Positions 41,999 to 51,708 of a stretch of 64,000 nt of DNA are shown here, in pieces. Source of the stretch: RUG563 sp964549135 (GTDB lineage: Bacteria > Bacillota > Clostridia > Christensenellales > Aristaeellaceae); contig CAZJUJ010000006.1 of assembly GCA_964549135.1 (NCBI GenBank), positions 1 to 64,000 of the forward strand, written 5' to 3'. Position 1 is the first letter of the stretch. Each line of letters opens with the position of its first letter. The position numbers and the translations under genes were made by a program. Under the pieces are notes generated by a model, which saw only the letters and a list, made by a program, of their open reading frames with translations, searched no databases and was not told the origin of the DNA.

Positions 41999-44161
41999 AT
42001 GAGCAAGTGTCCCGATTGCATGAATGAATGGGATGAAGAAATGTGCGCCGAATGCGGTTATCAGCCGGATGCGCCTGTGCTTACGCCCAATGCCCTGCCC
42101 CAGGGCACGCTGCTGGGCAATCGCTATGTGCTGGGCAATGCCATAGGCGTCAGCCGCCAATCCATTGCCTATGCCGCCTGGGATCAGCAGGCGGAGCAGC
42201 GGGTGATCATTACGGAATTCTATCCCGCCGTGATCGTCCGGCGTGACCGCATGGCGGTAGTGACCAGAAAAAATGCGGAGCAGTTTCAGGTGGCCATGAA
42301 TTACTACCGGGCCTTTTCCGGCCCCCAGCCGCTGCCGCTGCTGTATGCCTTTTTTGGCAATCAGACCGCCTATCGGGTTTATGCGCCGCTGGGCCGGGCC
42401 GAGCTGAAGCAGCAGGCGGAAAAGCTGATGGATGCGCCCATCCTCTTCCGGAATGAAAATAACCAGCCGCAGATGACCATCAATGCCCTGGTGATTGATC
42501 CCCTGCCCAAGGAGCGCCCCTACGCCCGGGTGAGCAGAATCGGGAAGAAAAAGCAGCAGCAGATTTTGCTGACGGCGCTGAGTACGCTGATGGTGCTGGT
42601 GGTGTGCATTGTGCTGTTTGTATCCAGGCAGGAGCCGGGGAATATTCCCGCCAGCCTGACCACCGCCGTGCCGACGGAAACCGAAATCCCGGCCACGGAA
42701 GCGCCGATTGCAACCGAAATCCCGGTTACAGAAGCGCCTACCGCTGCACCCACCCAGGCGCCCACGCCGGAACCGACGGCAACGATTGCGCCGCCTACCC
42801 AGGCGCCTACCGCCGCGCCTACGGAAACGCCGGAGCCCTGGATGTATCGGTTAAGAGCGAACGGACAGATGCAGGGCCCGGTGGAAAATCAGGGCTGCTT
42901 TGGCGAAATGGAAAAATCCCTGCAGGAGATACCCCTGAAGCGAGTGCAGATTGGCACCAAATATGTAATGCTTGAAAGCGCCTGCTTCACCCGGGGCAAT
43001 GGCGGAGAAACGATCCCGCTGGCCCAGCTTCTGGAGGGCAGCGGCGAAATAGCGAAGGAGGCTTATCTTTCCGGGCTGTCGCTCACGCCGGGCGACTATC
43101 GCTTCTATCCCGCGGGAACAGAAGCGAAGGATGCCTTTGTGATGATCACCGTGCCAACGGCGAGGATAGAATTGGAGACGAAGGAAACGCAGAAGGCGAT
43201 CCTGCGCGCGCTGGCTGATGAGAAAAAGCCGGTCTATATTGCTGATGAAAATGTGCGGAACGCTAACAACGCTCACTTTATCTACTGCCGCGGCGAGGAG
43301 CAGCTTTCTATCCCCGCCGAGGATATTGAGCAGCTTGGTTTGCCTGCCGATGCTCCCGAGGAAACGATGGCGCTTACCATTGATTTGAGCGCTTTGAATC
43401 TGACGGACGAAAACGCCTCGCTTGCCATCGTGTATGTGGGGGATGAAACCGCCCCTGATACGAAGACGGTGCGGTTTGCCCCTTGCGAGGGAATGGAAAA
43501 GAAGGAAAAGGTATCCCTTTCCGATTGGCTGGCGGGGGAAAAGCTGATTCTGCGGCTGAGCCCGGGCAGCTATCGGCTCTGCTATAACAAAAAGAACGCA
43601 AGGACAGGCGAAGCGGACACCCTGTTCAGCGATGCATTTGCAGCCGATGAGGAAAAAACGGTGCGCTGTGTTTCCGGGATAGAAAGAACCCCCAGGCCGA
43701 CCGCCAGACCGACCGCCAGGCCGACTGCCAGGCCGACCGCCATCCCCACGGCTAAACCCGTGCCCACGGTCAAACCTACGGCACGACCGGCTCCTGTGCC
43801 TACGCAGCCTGTGGCGGAAGAGCCTGACAATACGCCCGCAGGGACTCCCAACGATCCGCCTGTCGCTCCGCCTGCTGCGCCGTCTGCTGCGCCGTCTGCC
43901 GCGCCGACCGCCAATCCCACGGCCACCCCCACGGCCAGACCGGCTCCTGTGCCTACGCAGCCTGTGGCGGAAGAGCCTGACAATACGCCCACCGACACCC
44001 CCATTGATCCGCCTGTCGCTCCGCCCGCCGATCCCCCTGTCCCTGCCTCTCCTGACACTTCGGCCAAAGGCGATCCTTCTGCGGAAGGCAGTTCTCCGGA
44101 ACCAAGCGGCAGCACCGAAGAAACAGACGAAAATCCCGAGGCAGCGGGCGGCGGGGAATGA
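41999..44161 (+). CDS. Zinc-ribbon half-pseudokinase with membrane stalk (possible EssB analogue)
   Basis: This 720-residue protein starts like the two kinases with a zinc ribbon (CPDC 4-7, CAEC 16-19). It then has only a kinase N-lobe (about 40-135). The glycine loop is lost (GVSRQSIAY) and the catalytic Lys position is Thr 72 (IITEFYP against the kinases' VKEFFP). No HRD, DFG or C-lobe follows. A membrane helix (about 188-208), Thr/Pro stalk, a beta-rich domain (about 280-560) and a second Pro/Thr stalk with an internal 53-base duplication follow. EssB/YukC of type VII systems is also a pseudokinase with one membrane helix and an outer domain, so a similar structural role is proposed. The start follows CTGGAGGAATTATT. 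Confidence 0.8.
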   Translation: MSKCPDCMNEWDEEMCAECGYQPDAPVLTPNALPQGTLLGNRYVLGNAIGVSRQSIAYAAWDQQAEQRVIITEFYPAVIVRRDRMAVVTRKNAEQFQVAMNYYRAFSGPQPLPLLYAFFGNQTAYRVYAPLGRAELKQQAEKLMDAPILFRNENNQPQMTINALVIDPLPKERPYARVSRIGKKKQQQILLTALSTLMVLVVCIVLFVSRQEPGNIPASLTTAVPTETEIPATEAPIATEIPVTEAPTAAPTQAPTPEPTATIAPPTQAPTAAPTETPEPWMYRLRANGQMQGPVENQGCFGEMEKSLQEIPLKRVQIGTKYVMLESACFTRGNGGETIPLAQLLEGSGEIAKEAYLSGLSLTPGDYRFYPAGTEAKDAFVMITVPTARIELETKETQKAILRALADEKKPVYIADENVRNANNAHFIYCRGEEQLSIPAEDIEQLGLPADAPEETMALTIDLSALNLTDENASLAIVYVGDETAPDTKTVRFAPCEGMEKKEKVSLSDWLAGEKLILRLSPGSYRLCYNKKNARTGEADTLFSDAFAADEEKTVRCVSGIERTPRPTARPTARPTARPTAIPTAKPVPTVKPTARPAPVPTQPVAEEPDNTPAGTPNDPPVAPPAAPSAAPSAAPTANPTATPTARPAPVPTQPVAEEPDNTPTDTPIDPPVAPPADPPVPASPDTSAKGDPSAEGSSPEPSGSTEETDENPEAAGGGE

Positions 44162-44209
44162 CAGAAACCTCCGCCCGCAAGGGCCTGACAGAAAGGAAGG
44201 AAGCCGGTT

Positions 44210-45007
44210 ATGGCAAAAAAGATGAGAATTCGGGCGGCCGTGATTTCTCACAAGGGCTGCGAACGAGGCAATAACGAGGATAATTTTTTTCTCAATGGCG
44301 ATCTGATGCCCCTGGCGCAGGTGGATCAGGGGGCCAATATCGTGCAGGATTTTGACGATGCCGTTCAGCTGTACGCCGTCTGCGATGGAATGGGCGGCGC
44401 CGACCGGGGAGAGAGGGCGGCCTATATTTCCGTGCGCCAGATGATTGGCTTTTCCGGCGCCTTTTCGTCGGGCGCGGTACAGCGGAATATTGAAAAATTT
44501 GCCCATCAGATTTCCCAGATGGTGGCGGATGACGCCAAAAAGAATCACTCCAGCATCGAAGGAACCACCCTGGCCATGGCCGTCGTTGTCCGGCAGATGC
44601 TGTATGTGGCCAACGTAGGGGACAGCCGGGTGTACCGGCTCCGGGGCGGCGAATTGCAGCAGCTTTCCGAGGATCATTCCGCGGTAAACCGGCTGCGCGT
44701 CGCCGGGCTGCTCACCGAGGAGCAGGCCCGCAAGAGCCCCAACAGCAATGTGATCACCCGCTATATCGGCATGGATGCCGCCAAGCGACCGGCGGAATTC
44801 GCCTGCCAGAGCCGGCATACCCTTGTTTCCGGCGATCGGCTGCTGCTCTGCAGCGATGGGGTCAGCGATCTATTGCCCCGGGTTCAGATGGAGGAAATCA
44901 TGAAAAAGGCCTCCTCCCCGGAGGCGGCGGCCCGCGGCCTGATATTGAACGCGCTGGAAATGGGCGGCAAGGATAACGCCACGGCCATGGTGCTGGAAGT
45001 GAAATAA
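44210..45007 (+). CDS. PP2C-family Ser/Thr protein phosphatase
   Basis: This 265-residue metal-dependent phosphatase has motifs KGCERGNNEDNFFLN, VCDGMGGADRGERAA, YVANVGDSRVYRLRGG, LSEDHSAVNRL and LCSDGVSDLLPR. The GNNED and DGMGG aspartates bind the metal ions. It is cytoplasmic with no membrane segment. It would reverse phosphorylation by the two kinases just upstream. An AAAGGAAGGAAGCC site precedes the ATG, 48 bases after the pseudokinase gene. Confidence 0.93.
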   Translation: MAKKMRIRAAVISHKGCERGNNEDNFFLNGDLMPLAQVDQGANIVQDFDDAVQLYAVCDGMGGADRGERAAYISVRQMIGFSGAFSSGAVQRNIEKFAHQISQMVADDAKKNHSSIEGTTLAMAVVVRQMLYVANVGDSRVYRLRGGELQQLSEDHSAVNRLRVAGLLTEEQARKSPNSNVITRYIGMDAAKRPAEFACQSRHTLVSGDRLLLCSDGVSDLLPRVQMEEIMKKASSPEAAARGLILNALEMGGKDNATAMVLEVK

Positions 45008-45060
45008 GAAGTGGATGAGAGCGGGCCCCTGCCCGCATCAGGAACGGCGGAGGATAGGCT

Positions 45061-48000
45061 ATGTTTTATCTTTGGGTGGCATACAGAAATCGGGGCAAGG
45101 GCGTTTATCTGCCCAAGCTGGATCAATGGTCGGGCCGGGTGCGGCTGGCCCCTGGGGAGACCGGTCTTCAGGAAACGGTGTATATTCCCGTTCATGCCGC
45201 CTCCCGGGGCTGGTATATTGCCCCGCCCTCCGGCTATCAATGGAAGGAGGGCGGCCGGGAGGAAAGAGAGCTGAAGGAGGAAACGGCCTATCAGCTGTAT
45301 TCCCCTGCGGCACGGTATGAATTTGTGATCCGCGCCTCCCTTTACAGCCGGGAAAGCACCGCCTTTGGCAAATACATTCGCCCGGAAAACAGGAGCATCA
45401 GCATCGGCCGCCAGGAAGAAAACGATATCTGCTATCCATTGCCCCTGGTTTCCGGCACGCATGCCCTGCTGAAATGGCATTCGGATGGAACCTGCCATTA
45501 TTCCGATCACAGCAGCAACGGCAGCTACATTAACGGCGTCTTCATCAAGCGCGACAGCAGCACGCCCCTCTCCTTCGGCGATCGGGTGAATATTCTGCCC
45601 GCGCTGCAATTGGTTTTTCTGGGGGATTGTATTGCCGTCAATCATCCGGCGGAACTAAAGCTTTCCGGGCGGCTGCGGCCCTTTGAAGAGACGCTGCTCC
45701 CCGCCTATGACGGGCCGGAGGATGCGGAAATCCAGGTCTATCGGGAATATCATCGCGCCCCCCGGCGCATGCAGCAGCCCAATGAGGGCAGCATCGAGCT
45801 GGAATCCCCGATGAAAAAGGAAAAGCAGAGGGAATTGCCCGCGCTGCTGGCGCTGGGCCCCTCGGTTACCATGATTCTGCCGATGATGGTATCCGCTCTG
45901 GCAACCAATTCGAATCTTGTTTCGCGGCTGGCCATGGTGGGTACCTCCGCCCTGGTTTCCTTCGCCTGGGCGGCTGCCAATCGCCGCTATCAGCGGAATG
46001 AGGCGCAGCTGACCGAGGAGGATCGGCAGGCCATGTGCAAACAATATTACGCCGAAATGGAGGAGACGCTCAGCACCGAGGCCAATCGGGAGCGGGAGCG
46101 GCTTTTGCATAATTACCTCAGCGTTTCCGAATGCTCCCATCTGCCCGAATCTGCCAATCATCGCCTGTGGGAAAGAATGCCCTCCCATCAGGATTTTCTC
46201 TCCGTTCGGCTGGGCCTGGGGGAGGCGCCCCTGCCCATGGAAATCGTGGTGCAGAAGCCCAAGATGGAACTGATCAATGATCCGCTGCGGGATGAGCCCC
46301 AGCGGCTTAAGGATCTTTACAGCGTGATGCACCGCGTGCCCATTCTGCTGGAAATCGGCAGATACCAGAATATCGGCGTGCTGGGCGCCAAGGATTCTCC
46401 CTGGCTTCTGCAGAGCATGGTCATGCAATTGGCCGCCAATCACAGCTATCATGATGTGAAGATCGCCATTCTGCATGACGAGGCTGCGTCCGCCCACTGG
46501 GATTGGGCCAAATGGCTGCCCCATGTGTATGCAGGCGGCGCGCAATCCCTGCGGATGGTGGTGTCCGGGCCCGAGGCGATCCGGGAGGTGCTTTCCTATC
46601 TGGATGAGGAATTATCCATCCGGGTGGACAGAGCCGGGGATGAACAGAACGGGGCAGATGCGGAGGAAATGCCGTGGCAAAACAGGCTGCCCTATTATGT
46701 GATTATCTGCACCGATTCCCGGCTGATGGAGGATCAGCCCATCATGCGCTATCTTTCCAATAGCGGCCTGGGCTTTTCTCTGGTGATTCAGGCCCCGAGC
46801 ATGGAGCTGCTGCCCAAGGAATGCAAAATCGTGGTGGAGGCCAAGGATTCTCTGGGCGCGGTGTATTCCGCTGGGGGCGAAATGACCGGCGTGCAGTTTG
46901 AACGCACGGATGAAAAGCATCTGCAGGCCTTTTCCAATGCCATCGCCTCCATTCGGGTGAAGGACAGCGTGGAGGATTCCTCCATTCCCGCCCTGGTTAC
47001 CTTTCTGGAGGTATATAATGTCCGCCGGGTGGAGCAATTGGATATCTGGCGCTTCTGGAATGAAAATCATGCCTATCAGGGGCTTCGCTCCTATATCGGA
47101 ATGAAGGCCGGGGCCACGCCCTTTACCCTGGATATTTCGGATAAGAATCACGGCCCCCACGGCCTGATTGCGGGCACCACCGGCGCGGGCAAGAGCGTGC
47201 TGCTGCAATCCTATATTCTTTCTCTGGCGATCAATTACAGCCCTGCCGAGGTGCAGTTCGTCCTCATTGACTATAAGGGCGGCGGCACATCGGAGGATTT
47301 CAGGGATCTGCCCCATGCGGCGGGCGTGATTGATTCCCTCCAGGGCGAGCGGGCTATTTTCCGCGCCCTGGCCTCCATTAAGGGCGAAATTCTCCGGCGG
47401 GAGCAAATCTTTAAGCGCGCAGGGGTCAACAGCATTGATGATTATATGCGCTTGTACCAGCGCGATCCTGCGGCGGAGGCCCTGGGCCATCTGATCATTA
47501 TCGTGGATGAATTTGCCGAACTGAAAAAGGAGCAGCCCGAATTCATGCATGAATTGGTCAGCGCGGCTCGGGTGGGGCGCTCCTTGGGGCTGCATCTGAT
47601 TCTGGCCACCCAGAAGCCCTCCAATTCCGTCAGCGATGAAATTGCCGCCAATACCCGTTTCCGGGTGTGCCTGCGCGTGGCCGGGAAGAGCGATTCGATG
47701 GAGATGCTCCATCGCCCCGAGGCGGCTTATCTCAAGGGCATGGGCCGCTGCTATGTACAGGTGGGCAACGACGAGGTGTTTGAGCAGGTGCAGACCGGCT
47801 ATCCCGGCGCCGCCTACCGGCCGGAGGCCCTGCGCACGGAGGAGGAGCCCAGAATGCTCAATGAAATGGGCCAGCCCATCCGCTTTAAGAAAAAGGAGGA
47901 TGGAGGGCAGGGCAAGGAGCAGAATGAACTGAGCGCCGTACTCCGGCAGATTTCCCGGATCTGCGCCGAGCATGGCGTTTCCGCCGCCCGGAAGCTCTGG

Positions 48001-49737
48001 CTGGATGAATTACCCGCCGTGCTGCGGCTGGAGGATATTCCGGCAATGCAGGGCTGCCGATTTGAAAAGGGCCGCTGGCCTGAAACGCCGGCCGGGGAGC
48101 TTTTTGCATATTATGCCATGGCCGATGATGTGTCCAGGCAGCGCTATCTGCCCGCCGTGCTGGATTTCTATCGGGATAAGAATTATATGATTATCGGCCT
48201 TTCCGGCATGGGAAAGACCACCGCCGTGCAGACCATCGCCCTTTCTCTGGCGCTGCGCTATACGCCCCGGCAGGTCAGCATGTATTGCTTCAGCCTGTCC
48301 AGCAAGAGCCTTTCCGCCCTTTCCGCCCTGCCCCATATGGGGGATATTGTTTACGGCGATAACCTGGATGAGCAGACAAGGCTGCTGGATCTGTTGAATG
48401 CAGAGAGCGAACGCCGCCGGGAGCTTTTTGCCCGGCTGATGACGGATAATTTCAGGCAGTATAATCGCGCCGCCGCCCAGTCGGGCGGGGAATATGAGCC
48501 TGTGCCCGCCATTGTGGTTTTTGTGGATCGGATGCAGCAGATGCGCGCCCTGGCCGATCAGCGCAGGGAGGATAAGCTGCAGCTGTTCTATGAGCTGCTT
48601 TGCTCCGGCTCCAGCCAGGGAATCTTTTTCGTCCTGACCGCCTTTGCGCGCAGCGAGCTGCCGGGCAAATATCAATCCTTTGTGACCGGCGTGGCCCTGA
48701 ATCTCAATGATCGGTCGGATTATATTGACGCCCTCAATACGCGCATTCCCCTGGATTGGGGCGGGATTGCCGATCATCCGGGCCGGGGCGCGGCGATGCT
48801 GGCGGAGCAGGGCGAACGTGAAGCCAGAATATATGAAATTCAGGTGGGCCTGTATGGCAGCGGCGCATCGGATGCAGAGCGCTCCCGGCAGATTGCGCTG
48901 CTGGGGCAGGAAATGCATGCGGCCTGGGGCGGCCCGCTGCCCGGGCATATTGCCCGTATTCCCGAAAAGCCGGTGCTTTCCGATCTGCTCTCCCTGCCCG
49001 AATGCCGGCAGCAGCTTTCCGATTCGCTGCATCTGCCCCTGGCCTATTCCCAGAGCCGCGGCACGGCGGTATCCCTGAATCTGCGCGAATGCTTCTCCAT
49101 GCTGATCTGCGGCCCCAGGCAATCGGGCAAAACCAGCTTGCTCAAGAATATCGCCGCCGTCTTTTCGGCCAAGAATGCCCGGATTCATGCGGTGGGCGGC
49201 ATGCTTTTCCTGGAATGGGCGAAAAAGCAGGGCTATTCCGCCTATGAGATCGGCTCGGCGGAATGGCAGGCATTCCTCAGCGATCTGTTCAGCCGGGAGG
49301 TTGCCAGGCGCAAGGAACTGATGCAAAGCGCCAGAAAGCAGGGCGCGGAGGCCTTTGAGGCCTGCATCGCGGCCTTTGAGCCCATTGTGATCCTGATTGA
49401 CGATCTGGAGGCCTGCCTGGAAAAAAGCGAGCAATCCGCCCAGATGTATGCGCCGCTGCGCTATAACTGTCAGGATAATGTATCCGGATTCGGCGTCTAT
49501 TTCTTCGCGTCCCTTTCCCATGCCGCCTTTAATCGCACCCGCATAAAGGAGCCCGTTGCTGCCATGGCCCGCGCCAAGCGGGGCGTGCTGCTCCAGGGCA
49601 GGCTCAATGAATGCGATCCCTTTGATACGCCCATTCCCTTTGCGCAGAAGAGCGCCGCCTATCCCCTGGGAGAGGGCCTGCTGGTAACCGATCAGGGCGC
49701 TGAACGCATTGTGATTCCGCGATACGGGGAAGCGTGA
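45061..49737 (+). CDS. essC: EssC-like FtsK/SpoIIIE type VII secretion ATPase
   Basis: This is the motor of the secretion system, 1558 residues, typical for EssC. An N-terminal region holds an FHA domain (about 105-175: SIGRQEENDICYP, HSSNGSYINGVFIK). Two membrane helices lie near 260-310. Three P-loop ATPase domains follow. D1 has GTTGAGKS (about 704) with an intact Walker B IIIVDEFAEL (about 811). D2 has GLSGMGKT (about 1048) with a degenerate Walker B (VFVDRMQQM). D3 has GPRQSGKT (about 1351) with ILIDDLEAC. D1 should be the main active site. The FHA domain suggests regulation by phosphothreonine. The start is ATG 45061 after GGCGGAGGATAGGCT. Confidence 0.95.
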   Translation: MFYLWVAYRNRGKGVYLPKLDQWSGRVRLAPGETGLQETVYIPVHAASRGWYIAPPSGYQWKEGGREERELKEETAYQLYSPAARYEFVIRASLYSRESTAFGKYIRPENRSISIGRQEENDICYPLPLVSGTHALLKWHSDGTCHYSDHSSNGSYINGVFIKRDSSTPLSFGDRVNILPALQLVFLGDCIAVNHPAELKLSGRLRPFEETLLPAYDGPEDAEIQVYREYHRAPRRMQQPNEGSIELESPMKKEKQRELPALLALGPSVTMILPMMVSALATNSNLVSRLAMVGTSALVSFAWAAANRRYQRNEAQLTEEDRQAMCKQYYAEMEETLSTEANRERERLLHNYLSVSECSHLPESANHRLWERMPSHQDFLSVRLGLGEAPLPMEIVVQKPKMELINDPLRDEPQRLKDLYSVMHRVPILLEIGRYQNIGVLGAKDSPWLLQSMVMQLAANHSYHDVKIAILHDEAASAHWDWAKWLPHVYAGGAQSLRMVVSGPEAIREVLSYLDEELSIRVDRAGDEQNGADAEEMPWQNRLPYYVIICTDSRLMEDQPIMRYLSNSGLGFSLVIQAPSMELLPKECKIVVEAKDSLGAVYSAGGEMTGVQFERTDEKHLQAFSNAIASIRVKDSVEDSSIPALVTFLEVYNVRRVEQLDIWRFWNENHAYQGLRSYIGMKAGATPFTLDISDKNHGPHGLIAGTTGAGKSVLLQSYILSLAINYSPAEVQFVLIDYKGGGTSEDFRDLPHAAGVIDSLQGERAIFRALASIKGEILRREQIFKRAGVNSIDDYMRLYQRDPAAEALGHLIIIVDEFAELKKEQPEFMHELVSAARVGRSLGLHLILATQKPSNSVSDEIAANTRFRVCLRVAGKSDSMEMLHRPEAAYLKGMGRCYVQVGNDEVFEQVQTGYPGAAYRPEALRTEEEPRMLNEMGQPIRFKKKEDGGQGKEQNELSAVLRQISRICAEHGVSAARKLWLDELPAVLRLEDIPAMQGCRFEKGRWPETPAGELFAYYAMADDVSRQRYLPAVLDFYRDKNYMIIGLSGMGKTTAVQTIALSLALRYTPRQVSMYCFSLSSKSLSALSALPHMGDIVYGDNLDEQTRLLDLLNAESERRRELFARLMTDNFRQYNRAAAQSGGEYEPVPAIVVFVDRMQQMRALADQRREDKLQLFYELLCSGSSQGIFFVLTAFARSELPGKYQSFVTGVALNLNDRSDYIDALNTRIPLDWGGIADHPGRGAAMLAEQGEREARIYEIQVGLYGSGASDAERSRQIALLGQEMHAAWGGPLPGHIARIPEKPVLSDLLSLPECRQQLSDSLHLPLAYSQSRGTAVSLNLRECFSMLICGPRQSGKTSLLKNIAAVFSAKNARIHAVGGMLFLEWAKKQGYSAYEIGSAEWQAFLSDLFSREVARRKELMQSARKQGAEAFEACIAAFEPIVILIDDLEACLEKSEQSAQMYAPLRYNCQDNVSGFGVYFFASLSHAAFNRTRIKEPVAAMARAKRGVLLQGRLNECDPFDTPIPFAQKSAAYPLGEGLLVTDQGAERIVIPRYGEA

Positions 49738-49778
49738 CGGCGGCGGGACGGAAGACCTAAGGAGGGAGGGGAGAAACG

Positions 49779-50543
49779 GTGCTGCCGGTGGTGATATACA
49801 ATATTCACCCGGAGGAATATGTGCTTCTGATGGATCAATTGCAGGAAAGCGCGAAGGAAAGCCGGGTGGAATTCCGGATTGAAATAAATACCGCAGAGGT
49901 CAGAGATGCCCGGGATGCCGTGGAAAGCGGCGGGCATATCATGCTGCTCATTTTGGGCATTGATAATCTGGCCGAGGATAAGGAGCGATACGGCCTGAGG
50001 CTGGGCCGGCTGGCCATGAGCCGGAACCGGGATAGCTATGCGGTCTTTATTGCGCGCAATAGGCGGAATGTGGAGGATGTTCTCTGTCTCTGCATGCGTC
50101 CTGCGGGCGTGATGGCCGTGCCCCTGGATAAGTGGCGCATCGCCGCCGTATTCCGCCAGATTCTGGCGGATTATCATCGTTTGGACAGCCCGCAGAGCCC
50201 GGACGGGGGAAAGTATATCGTATGCCGGGTGGGCGGCGCGCTGTATCGGCTCAATGTGGATGAAATCGTTTTCGTGCAGGCGCTGGATAAAAAAATTGAT
50301 ATCTGCACTGCCGCCCAGAGCATCCAGGTCTATAAAACCATGAGCGATATGGAAAAGGCGCTGGGCGATGGCTTTATCCGCTGCCATCGCTCCTATCTGA
50401 TCAATCGGATGCGGATTGAGCGGGTGGATACCGCCCGTATGATCGTGGTCATGCAGGATGGAGCAGAGCTTCCGCTCTCCCGCTCCTGCCGGGATGCGGT
50501 CGTCAAGGCGTTTGGGGAAAGGGAGGGTGCGGTATGGAATTAA
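49779..50543 (+). CDS. LytTR-type response regulator-like protein
   Basis: This 254-residue protein has an N-terminal receiver-like domain (about 1-125) that lacks a clear phospho-acceptor Asp cluster. The C-terminal LytTR DNA-binding domain (about 145-245) has IVCRVGGALYRLNVDEIVFVQ, MEKALGDGFIRCHRSYLINR and LPLSRSCRDAVVKAF. LytTR regulators bind direct repeats near promoters. It lies inside the secretion locus directly after the EssC-like gene and is the only DNA-binding protein there, so it probably controls the locus. GTG start after AAGGAGGGAGGGGAGAAACG. Confidence 0.9.
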   Translation: MLPVVIYNIHPEEYVLLMDQLQESAKESRVEFRIEINTAEVRDARDAVESGGHIMLLILGIDNLAEDKERYGLRLGRLAMSRNRDSYAVFIARNRRNVEDVLCLCMRPAGVMAVPLDKWRIAAVFRQILADYHRLDSPQSPDGGKYIVCRVGGALYRLNVDEIVFVQALDKKIDICTAAQSIQVYKTMSDMEKALGDGFIRCHRSYLINRMRIERVDTARMIVVMQDGAELPLSRSCRDAVVKAFGEREGAVWN

Positions 50544-51052
50544 CCCCTGTGGCCCTTCGTTTTCTGCTGAGCCCTGCGGCCCTGAAGGCGGCTATGGATT
50601 TTCTCGCTCTTCCCTCCTTCCTTGGGCTCATTACCCCGGAGGAAAGGGAGCGCGGCCGGGCCTGGCTGGCGGAAAACGGCTATCTTTCCTGCCAGGAGGC
50701 GGAGGGGGATGTGATGGCCCGGGAAATGGCCTTTATGCTGCATGGCCTCTGCCTGGAAAAAAACGCGCTGATCTGGCAGGATTGGGAGCGCGTGCAGATG
50801 ATTGCCTGCCGGTTTAATGGCATCTATCTGATCGGCCGCAGGCTGCCGGTGGGAAAATGGATGATCGCCCCCTGCTGGGAGGAGGAAGCATTCCTCCGGG
50901 AAATGGAGGAGGCGCTGCCCGGGATGAAGGACGCCCGCCCGTTTTTGCGGGAGCAGCCGTGGCGGCCCCTGGATACGATAAACGGCGCGGAATGCCTGCG
51001 CCTGCTGAAATGGAATGAGGAGGCGCAAAGCCATGGAAACCATGATTGTTGA
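50534..51052 (+). CDS. Hypothetical protein of the secretion locus
   Basis: This 172-residue soluble protein matches no family I recognise. It has mixed helical and Trp-rich segments (LIWQDWERVQMIAC, PCWEEEAFLREMEEAL) and two short beta strands (RFNGIYLIGRRLP). Its start overlaps the LytTR gene's end by 10 bases, and its end overlaps the ubiquitin-like gene by 20, so all three are translationally coupled. Position suggests a chaperone or adaptor for the small substrates, like EspG in mycobacteria, but there is no sequence evidence for that. Confidence 0.7.
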   Translation: MELTPVALRFLLSPAALKAAMDFLALPSFLGLITPEERERGRAWLAENGYLSCQEAEGDVMAREMAFMLHGLCLEKNALIWQDWERVQMIACRFNGIYLIGRRLPVGKWMIAPCWEEEAFLREMEEALPGMKDARPFLREQPWRPLDTINGAECLRLLKWNEEAQSHGNHDC

Positions 51053-51284
51053 AATCAGTATTGCCGCCAATCAGGAGCATCCGGAATTTGTGCTGCCTGC
51101 CCATGTGCCGATTGAGGAATTGCTGCCCGCCATTCTTCATCAGGTGGAGCAGACCTATCAGGATTTGCAGTATGATCCCGCGCAGACGCTGCTCTGCGAT
51201 CTGCGCTCCCGGCGCATTTTGCCCGCTTCTCTGACGCTGGCCCAGGCGGGCGTCAGGCAGGGGCATCGGCTGCTGCTGATATAG
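51033..51284 (+). CDS. YukD/EsaB-like ubiquitin-fold protein
   Basis: This 83-residue protein has the beta-grasp pattern of YukD/EsaB, a small cytoplasmic type VII accessory factor: IVEISIAANQEHPEFVLP, a central helix VPIEELLPAILHQVEQTY and ending GVRQGHRLLLI. The start is the ATG at 51033 after GGAGGCGCAAAGCC; an in-frame ATG 18 bases upstream has no site. Family placement is strong from size, pattern and location. Confidence 0.85.
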   Translation: METMIVEISIAANQEHPEFVLPAHVPIEELLPAILHQVEQTYQDLQYDPAQTLLCDLRSRRILPASLTLAQAGVRQGHRLLLI

Positions 51285-51307
51285 GCCTGTCATTCGCTCC
51301 CGAAAAT

Positions 51308-51360
51308 GCGCCATTCGTCAGGATGAATTGCGCGGAAGAGATTTTTCCTGTATGGTAATC
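51308..51360 (+). promoter_or_regulatory. Shared 24-base motif with downstream TATGGTAA (copy 1)
   Basis: GCGCCATTCGTCAGGATGAATTGC is seen here in two parts: GCGCCATTCGTC and AGGATGAATTGC. About 17-20 bases later comes TATGGTAAT. The same block is found at about 54965 before another WXG100 gene. It is probably an internal promoter or regulator site; TTGCGC-17-TATGGT could be its sigma boxes. Confidence 0.55.
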
Positions 51361-51390
51361 CTGCAGGAATCAGAAGGAGGCCTCCCTGTG

Positions 51391-51681
51391 ATGAATGAGA
51401 TCGATACCGGCGCGCTCCGCTCTGCGGCGCGGAAAATCGGCGGCGCCGCCGCATGGATAGAGGAAATTTCAGCCGATGTCATTCCCGCCATGGAGCGCGG
51501 GCTGGAGAGCGATTTTTCGGGCGAGGCGGCCCAGGCGCTGGCGGAGAATCTGGACGAAATCAAAAAAGAGGCCCGGGATCTGGGCGACGGACTGGCTGCC
51601 ATCAAAAAGGATCTGCTTGCCTATGTCGAGCAGGTGGAGGAAGCGGATAGAAGAGCGAAGCGGGCGATTGAATCCCGCTGA
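51391..51681 (+). CDS. WXG100-like protein
   Basis: This 96-residue helical hairpin has a WXG-type turn in which Trp is replaced by Phe (DFSGEAAQALAENL). The start is ATG 51391 (or GTG 51388) after AAGGAGGCCTCCCT. It begins a second substrate group following the shared 24-base motif. It is more charged than the others and lacks the ESPF tail. Confidence 0.8.
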   Translation: MNEIDTGALRSAARKIGGAAAWIEEISADVIPAMERGLESDFSGEAAQALAENLDEIKKEARDLGDGLAAIKKDLLAYVEQVEEADRRAKRAIESR

Positions 51682-51708
51682 TATTAATCCTGGGAAAGGA
51701 GGCGCGTC

